A stretch of 64,000 bases of DNA. Source: Lytechinus variegatus (Eukaryota > Echinodermata > Echinoidea > Temnopleuroida > Toxopneustidae). The DNA is taken from assembly GCF_018143015.1 (NCBI RefSeq), contig NC_054743.1, forward strand, positions 27,403,934 through 27,467,933. Reading direction: 5' to 3'. The notes beneath the pieces were generated by a model that saw only the letters and a program-made list of their open reading frames with translations, did no database searches and was not told the origin of the DNA. Shown here one piece after another: positions 58,604-64,000 of this stretch (position 1 is the first letter of the stretch; each line of letters begins with the position of its first letter). The translations under genes and the position numbers were made by a program.

Positions 58604-59719
58604 GTATGTGTCAAACATGTAGGAATGATTATGAATATACGGTTTGAGTCTGCCAAGTAAAATCTCTTGGGACTACCAAAAAAAAGTGTTATACTTTAAA
58701 GGAAGATACAAATAAGCCATTGTCACCCCTGTTAAATACATGTAATTGCCTTTAAAAATCACCCCAAAATTTGTACCCATAGTGGCATGGTCATCCACGT
58801 TAAAAAAGGCCTAATTCAATGTGTCCTTTTTTATTAAGTGTCAAATGTAACTTTAATTTAAAAAATATAATAAACAATAAAATTCAACAAGCAAAATGCT
58901 GAAAACCTCATCAAAATCTGATGAAAAATAATGAAGTTTGATATTTGATTTTAAAGTTCAGCAATATTTTGTGAAAATAGTTATATGCCATCTGTACATG
59001 TAAAGCTCTAATTAAGGTAGGCTAAAGATGTCAAGTCCCTTTTTTTCTTATTTTATTGACATAAAATCATAATTCTCTATCCATGTACACGTGTGTAAAA
59101 CTTGTCTCCCCTGTCATGAAATAATTTCAGCAATGATTGTTTTACATAGGTCATTGGTACGTACATGTAGTCAAGAACTTGAAGGTGAAAATCAATAATT
59201 TGGAGTTCACACGTGCAAATCTTTGCAGTGTAGTTTGTTATTCCTTTTCTGATGTTTTGTTCAAGTGAGATATTTGATCTGCAGATAGACATTCAAAATT
59301 TACAATGGCATATAAATTACATAAAAGTCACATAATTTTCAGTCTGGAGAACTTCTTTCAAAATGGTGGTTAATAGAAAATCTTTCCTATCATATTGATT
59401 CAAAACATTGGTTCAGATTTTCACTCTCTGAAAATATTTCCCATGAGGCATTTTCATATCTTCTAAAGCTATATTTCACACTGACTGTATAAAAAAAAGA
59501 ATCAGAAGAATAAACAGAATGATAGATATTAGCTCAGTAGTTATTTAAATATTCTTCCCATAGTTCGTAACTGTTCATTCATTAGTTTCATTCAGAGTGA
59601 AACACCATTTTGTAGGAATATACATGTATTAAAGCTTGTCTGTGAAAGCAGTGAATAATGTACTGCAATAAAAAAAATAAGCTTGGTATTTGAGGGTAAT
59701 CTACTTCAGATACGCCATA
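58604..59719 (+). other. Cystatin intron 2 (start)
   Basis: GTATGT donor. About 58855-59075 resembles a degraded half of the TIR family at 9568 and 29143 (AACAATAAAATTCAACAAGCAAAATGCTGAAAA, ATAGTTATATGCCA). The rest is AT-rich with nothing recognised. Confidence 0.5.
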
Positions 59720-59783
59720 CTTACCTATTCCCTTAAATGCCATTCGATCGCCACGCTCGAATACACCCGGCAAAAATTTCTCC

Positions 59784-59815
59784 TATAAAAGGAGAAAAAG
59801 TCTGCAACGCAGACT
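59784..59815 (+). promoter_or_regulatory. Retroelement TATA box and hairpin
   Basis: TATAAAAGG at 59784-59792 sits inside the near-palindrome TCTCCTATAAAAGGAGA. AGTCTGCAACGCAGACT, a perfect 7-bp-stem hairpin, follows at 59799-59815, where transcription would be expected to begin. Confidence 0.45.
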
Positions 59816-60011
59816 AGAGCCCCGCACGACAAGGAGGGAAACCCCGCCCTATACTATAAGTACCTTGCGTGCGTGGCTCACTTCCTCTTTCTTTTGCCGG
59901 CGCCCGAACCTAACGGTTGTGTGGCGCTTACGCTCAGTTAGAGTTTCTATACACCCAAACAGTAAAAGACTTCCCAAAAGTAGACAGAGGTCTCAGAACC
60001 CACGTCTCGGG

Positions 60012-61502
60012 CAGGGTGACCAGACGTCCCGTATTTGCCGGGATTGTCCCGTATTTTGCTCCTTTGTCCCGGCGTCCCGACAAACCCTTCCCGGGACGCC
60101 TATTTGTCCCGTATTTCAGAATATTGAAATAAAAAATGTAGTAAATACATTTACAAGTGACGAATTTCCATTAAATAAGCAACAGATGACGAAGCAGGGA
60201 CAACAATTAAATCGATAACTGTAAACTCTTGCAAGTTCTGCGGTGATTTTCTTGCTAACCCAATAAATTGCAAACGAACTGGCCTCCTGCCTGTGTGTGA
60301 CAGGCTACTATAGCTAGGCTAGGCATGTAGGATCGGAGCAAATTCTCAGTGGTGCAAACAATCTCACGTGATAAATAGTTTTTCCACCAAAATAATCATA
60401 AAATCGGGGGAATATTCTTATCATTGTACTATGGATTCTCAGATTAATTATTTGGAGATGTAATGGGAGGAACAAGTTATTGAGTTTTCATAACTAGAAT
60501 CTAGATCTAGTTGTTTCAGCTTTCGTTTGGAGTTTTGGTGTGTACGATGCCGCGATGTTTCATCTAATTTTTAAGTTTGACAATAATGTTTCAATTTGAA
60601 AGATTTTATTCATTTCTAAAACATTTACTTTTTGAAATTTTTAAAATACATTTAAAAAACACCAAATAAAAGTATGATTTTTATCAAATGATTGGATTTT
60701 TTTTGTTTACTTGAAGTTTGAACTTTTTCCCTTTTCTTTCTTTTCCACCCTAGCCTTCCTGCATGCCCTTTTTTGTTCCATCTAACTTTATTTCCTATCT
60801 TTCTTTCCTAAGCATTTTCCTTTTTCTCTCTCTGTTCATTTTTCTTTCTTTCCTTCTTTCTCTTACTTTCCTTCTTTATCAAATATCCTTGTTCTTATTC
60901 CCTTCTTTCTTTATAATTACCTTGGCTTCCTTCCCTCTGCCTCTCATGTTTATTTTCGTTCTTTCTCTCCTTCCATTATTTTCTCTGTTTTCGTTCTCTC
61001 CTCCCTTCATTTTCCCTCCCTCTCTTTCTTCCTTTCTTTGTTTTTTGTCCTTATTTTCCCCCTTATTCTTTCTTTCTTTCCCTTCCTTCCTGTTTTCTTT
61101 TTTTCTTTCGAAGAATGAACTAAACATGTTTCTTTCCTCTTTCTTTTTCTTACCCTTTTTCCCTCTAATTCTCTCCTTTATTTTGTCTTTCACACATATT
61201 ATATTCACCTTCCCTTCCTTTCTTTCTCTTTCTTTATTCATTTCAAAGAATTACGGAAAACTTTTTTATCTCTTTTATTCTTTCTTTCATCCTTCTTTTA
61301 TTCTAACTTTCTGCTATTTTTTATGTTTTCCTTTATTTTCTTTCCTTCTCAATTCATCTCTTTCATTTTTCTCCTTCATTCTTTCGTTCACCTTCCCTTC
61401 TGATTCTTAATATTTTTTTCACAAGTCTAACACTTTGTGTGGGCTTCTTTGTTGATCTTTTGTCAATTGTCCCGTATTTCATTTTGTGAAATCTGGTCAC
61501 CC
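60012..61502. mobile_element. Nested TIR element (CAGGGTGACCAGACG)
   Basis: Starts CAGGGTGACCAGACGTCCCG and ends AATCTGGTCACCC. It is flanked by ACGTCTCGGG at 60002-60011 and 61503-61512. Subterminal GTCCCGTATTT repeats occur at both ends. The interior has a 650-bp polypyrimidine tract. No transposase. The direct repeat is about 8-10 bp, consistent with a hAT-like insertion. Confidence 0.8.
60720..61405 (+). repeat. Polypyrimidine tract (CTTT-rich)
   Basis: About 680 bp of nearly pure C/T on the plus strand (TTTCTTTCCTTCTTT-type). It opens a 215-codon frame of F, L, S and P residues that is compositional only. Confidence 0.9.
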
Positions 61503-61768
61503 ACGTCTCGGGACAAAAAGTAGACAGAGGTCTCAGAACCCACGTCTCATTACAAAAGTAGACAGAGGTCTCAGAACCCACGTCTCATAACAAAAAGTAG
61601 ACAGAGGTCTCAGAACCCACGTCTCATTACAAAAGTAGACAGAGGTCTCAGAACCCACGTCTCATCACAGAAGTAGGCAGAGGTCTCGGTACCCACGCCT
61701 CATCCGATCCCACAGCCATAACCAGACGGAGGTACGTTTCAGGCCCCACGTCTATATTATCCACCATA

Positions 61769-63301
61769 ATGAGCCAAACAACTGGAGCTATGAAAGATGA
61801 TGGAGGAAAGAAAACCCCCAATATAGCCAGGTCTAAACGAGGTACAGGGTTCAAAATCCCCCTCAAAGGAAAAGTCAAGACCCCCTCCCAGGCCAAACCC
61901 AAGGGGAAGACAGCTAAAACCCCTACTCCGGACGAATTAACCCTCGGGACGTCCGTCACCTTACTGGGAAAGATACCGAAGGTTAAGGGGGCCGAGTTTT
62001 CTATGGACGACTCGGATAAATTCGAGACGATTCCCGTCACCAAGAAAGCGAAGATGGGGGAATCAGGGAAGGACGTAAAAACGGGTTTTCATCCCCCTGA
62101 CGACACGGACATTGCCTCGGCGGCATGGTTCATGAAGATGTTCCAGGCGGCGCAAAAATGTATGAACTTGTCGAATCAGCCGATTGCAGGCGACACCAGC
62201 GCCCCTACCAGATCAGCGGCGCAGACCAAAACTCGTCCCGACAGCCCAGGCGCCCCGACGCCGGACGGGCCGCTGAGGCGTGACAGATTACCGTCGAAGC
62301 GGCCACGGCCAGGACAACGGGACATTGAAAGCCGTACTCGGGGGAGAAGCCCGAGTACCTGTCATGCTCCCTCTATTGATATAAATGAGGATGATTCAAA
62401 CTCTGAATATGGCTACCATCGGCCCATAGCATCCCGCAAGCGAAAATGGGCAGACTCTTTGCTGTCTCAACTTTCCACTTCAGGATCAGAGAGACAGAGC
62501 ATTGCTAGCGGTCGTTATGAGAAGGAGGGGGTTTCAGTGATTAGTGAGGGTTTTTCTTCAGCTATTTTTGCTTCCACCCCCAGCTCTCGCCACGATAGCG
62601 TAGAAAGCAAGCCTGTTTCGGCTGCAGATTTGATTACGAAATACTGCCCCCAGCTTAAGGCAGAGACTACCGACTCAGAGGAATCTAAGCCTATTTTCTG
62701 TCTCGATTCGGAGCTTGGGAGACAATCTGTCAACTCGGCTGCGGTGAAGCTTGACAAACCCTTCTCATCCTGCCTGAATTACCTTAATGACAGGGGAAGG
62801 GACTTACGTCCTACCAACAGAGTGGTTAAGAAGCACTTTCGCTTTGGGGAACGAGACTTTAAGCACGCTTTCAAGACTCCCACAGTCCCAGATGCAGCCT
62901 TTTGTGTTGGTGATGCTAAGGCTAAGAGATCGCGCTACTCTAATCAGAATCCACTCGGGTCACGTAGATTTAAGCGTATGGAGAGTCAGTTGACCTCTAT
63001 TGACCAGGCAGCCAGGGCATCTATGCGCCTAGCAACCTATCACACATATCTTTTGACAGCCTTTCGGGAATCTGAGAGACTAGGTATCTCCCCAGAGGAT
63101 CGCAGAGACATATGGGAGTGTGTTATGAAGATTGCAGAATACCAGTTTGAACAGGCGTCGAGAACGGCCATACTTTGCACGAGAGCAAGACGTTCACAGG
63201 TCATTGACCTACTTCAGATTGAAAAAAATGCTACTCGACTACTCGAAAGACTGCCAGCCTGGGGGATGACCTTTTCAGTGGTCGTTTTCAGGAAGTTTTA
63301 G
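61769..63301 (+). CDS. Gag-like ORF1 of the DIRS-like element
   Basis: A 510-codon frame from ATG 61769 (MSQTTGAMKDDGGKK) to TAG 63301. The N-terminal third is basic (KIPLKGKVKTPSQAKPKGK). The middle is Ser/Arg/Pro-rich with RPRPGQRDIESRTRGRSPS. The last third is helical-looking, with FRESERLGISPEDRRDIWEC. DIRS ORF1 products are Gag-like and lack obvious enzymatic motifs. Near 63260 the expected C-terminal part (Ser/Gln/Arg-rich, to about 63543) continues in the -1 frame, so the last ~14 codons of this ORF are probably read after a one-base loss in a run of five G. Only family-level knowledge supports the Gag call. Confidence 0.65.
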   Translation: MSQTTGAMKDDGGKKTPNIARSKRGTGFKIPLKGKVKTPSQAKPKGKTAKTPTPDELTLGTSVTLLGKIPKVKGAEFSMDDSDKFETIPVTKKAKMGESGKDVKTGFHPPDDTDIASAAWFMKMFQAAQKCMNLSNQPIAGDTSAPTRSAAQTKTRPDSPGAPTPDGPLRRDRLPSKRPRPGQRDIESRTRGRSPSTCHAPSIDINEDDSNSEYGYHRPIASRKRKWADSLLSQLSTSGSERQSIASGRYEKEGVSVISEGFSSAIFASTPSSRHDSVESKPVSAADLITKYCPQLKAETTDSEESKPIFCLDSELGRQSVNSAAVKLDKPFSSCLNYLNDRGRDLRPTNRVVKKHFRFGERDFKHAFKTPTVPDAAFCVGDAKAKRSRYSNQNPLGSRRFKRMESQLTSIDQAARASMRLATYHTYLLTAFRESERLGISPEDRRDIWECVMKIAEYQFEQASRTAILCTRARRSQVIDLLQIEKNATRLLERLPAWGMTFSVVVFRKF

Positions 63302-63364
63302 AATCTTCCATCTCTGCCTCTTCCACGGCTGATAAGACAGTGTACAGGTTGTCTTCACATTCTT

Positions 63365-64000
63365 ATGGCCAACGTTCCTCCTCACGTCAGCAGGCCTCTG
63401 GGCCGAGTAACCAGCAACCGCAGGGCCCCCCACAACGCGAGGTCAGGGATAGGAGCCCCCAGACCAATCAAAGGACCCCTACACCCTTTCGGGGTCGACG
63501 CAGATTGTCCCGCGGTTCTCAGTACCCCCCTAAACACTTGTGACTCCTTGGCCGGACCGTTTTCCCCAGACTTACACGCCCCCGTAGGAGGAAGGCTCAT
63601 TTTCTTTGCAAAAAATTGGAGCCTCATAACAAGAGACAAATTAATTCTCAGGATAGTGCAGGAGGGATATCGGGTCGAGATCGACCCAGATTATCGGGAT
63701 GCGTTCGCACAATTAACCAAACCTCTGCCCTCCCCCACTCTCTCGAAACGAGAGAGGCTCTTTTAAGGGAAATCAACGAACTGGAGAGAAAGCGTGCAAT
63801 TTCCAAGGTGCCCTCCAGCCGAAAGATTGTTTTGTCAAATGTCTTCCTAATTCGGAAACGGTCCGGAAAATTCAGGATGATCCTGAATCTAAAGAAACTA
63901 AACAGGTTCATCGAAAACAAGCCATTCAAGATGGAATGCCTCTCCAAGATCCTGCCCCTGCTTCGCCCCCACGAGTGGGCGGCATCTATAGACTTATCGG
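63365..64000 (+). pseudogene. DIRS-like reverse-transcriptase region, frameshifted and cut by the window end
   Basis: The frame opening at 63365 overlaps the Gag tail. It contains GGRLIFFAKNWSLIT and LRIVQEGYRVEI, hallmarks of the DIRS reverse-transcriptase entry, and stops at 63764-63766. A frame change near 63750, in a GAGAGAG run, is needed to continue. The next frame reads LERKRAISKV, NVFLIRKRSGKFRMILNLKK and LLRPHEWAASIDL, i.e. RT motifs 1-2, to the edge. The YxDD motif is outside. With the Gag break, this copy is probably not autonomous. Confidence 0.75.

Larger units (their letters stand above)
59970..61700 (+). repeat. 38-bp tandem repeat of the DIRS-like leader, interrupted
   Basis: Units contain GTAGACAGAGGTCTCAGAAC followed by CCACGTCTC. 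The marker TAGACAGAGG occurs at 59981, then at 61521, 61559, 61598, 61636 and 61674 (last as TAGGCAGAGG), a 38-39-bp period. The gap between the first and second is the nested element 60012-61502. Confidence 0.85.
59720..64000 (+). mobile_element. DIRS-like retrotransposon, left part, degraded
   Basis: Runs off the right edge. In order: a GC-richer leader with a TATA-type promoter (59784), a 38-bp tandem repeat split by another element (60012-61502), a Gag-like ORF (61769-63301), then a reverse-transcriptase N-terminal region with GGRLIFFAKNWSLI typical of DIRS/Pat elements. The left boundary is estimated from the change in base composition. The tyrosine recombinase and methyltransferase domains that would confirm the order are beyond 64000. 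Confidence 0.7.

Noticed and set aside
60763..61410. 215-codon frame of Phe/Leu/Ser and its antisense Lys/Glu frame
   Set aside because: Both are compositional consequences of the polypyrimidine tract.
58604..64000. Third exon of the cystatin
   Set aside because: No segment encoding the expected second hairpin loop and C-terminal strand was found; the space is occupied by a retroelement. It is assumed to be outside the window.

Overview
The window is animal genomic DNA, most likely from a sea urchin or a close marine deuterostome. It is AT-rich, its genes are split by introns of up to about 20 kb, and it is crowded with families typical of echinoid genomes: tRNA-headed SINEs, many short inverted-repeat elements, foldback elements and a DIRS-type retrotransposon. 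The species cannot be fixed from the sequence alone. Three host genes are supported. (1) The last four coding exons of a DDX18/Has1 DEAD-box RNA helicase lie on the plus strand between 1385 and 7176; the earlier exons are left of the window. (2) An apparently complete alpha-tubulin gene lies on the minus strand: coding exons at 22250-22016, 17436-17288 and 16887-15901, plus a predicted first exon (5' UTR and ATG only) at 42841-42630 behind a TATA box and initiator. It encodes 457 residues and has an unusual loop that lacks lysine 40. (3) The first two coding exons of a stefin-type cystatin carrying a signal peptide lie on the plus strand at 46551-46763 and 58502-58603; the expected third exon is beyond the right edge. 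DDX18 and tubulin converge on a repeat-filled interval (7.2-15.6 kb); tubulin and the cystatin diverge from a 3.7 kb interval (42.9-46.5 kb). The three genes have no evident functional link.

Layout. 0-7.7 kb: DDX18 3' half, ending in a decayed tandem duplication of its own last exon. 7.7-15.6 kb: repeats, including a TIR element split by a second element carrying nuclear-receptor DR1 motifs, a 17-unit 39-bp minisatellite, and a hAT-like element with a clean 8-bp target duplication. 15.6-42.9 kb: alpha-tubulin; intron 1 holds a LINE remnant, a second DR1 element, several TIR elements and a 52-bp-arm perfect hairpin. 42.9-46.5 kb: divergent intergenic region. 46.5-64 kb: the cystatin gene. Its first intron (11.7 kb, apparently GC-AG) holds a 6.65 kb foldback element with roughly 1.2 kb arms around a tandem array of about 210-bp units, directly abutted by a second 742-bp foldback element, then a SINE and a 1.3 kb hAT-like element. 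Its second intron holds a degraded DIRS-like retrotransposon, itself interrupted by another element.

The strongest candidates for something not previously described are the composite foldback locus (46.9-54.3 kb), the alpha-tubulin isotype with a lengthened K40 loop, the dispersed DR1-carrying elements, and the helicase gene whose terminal exon has been tandemly copied into its own 3' UTR. No operon-like or defence system is visible.
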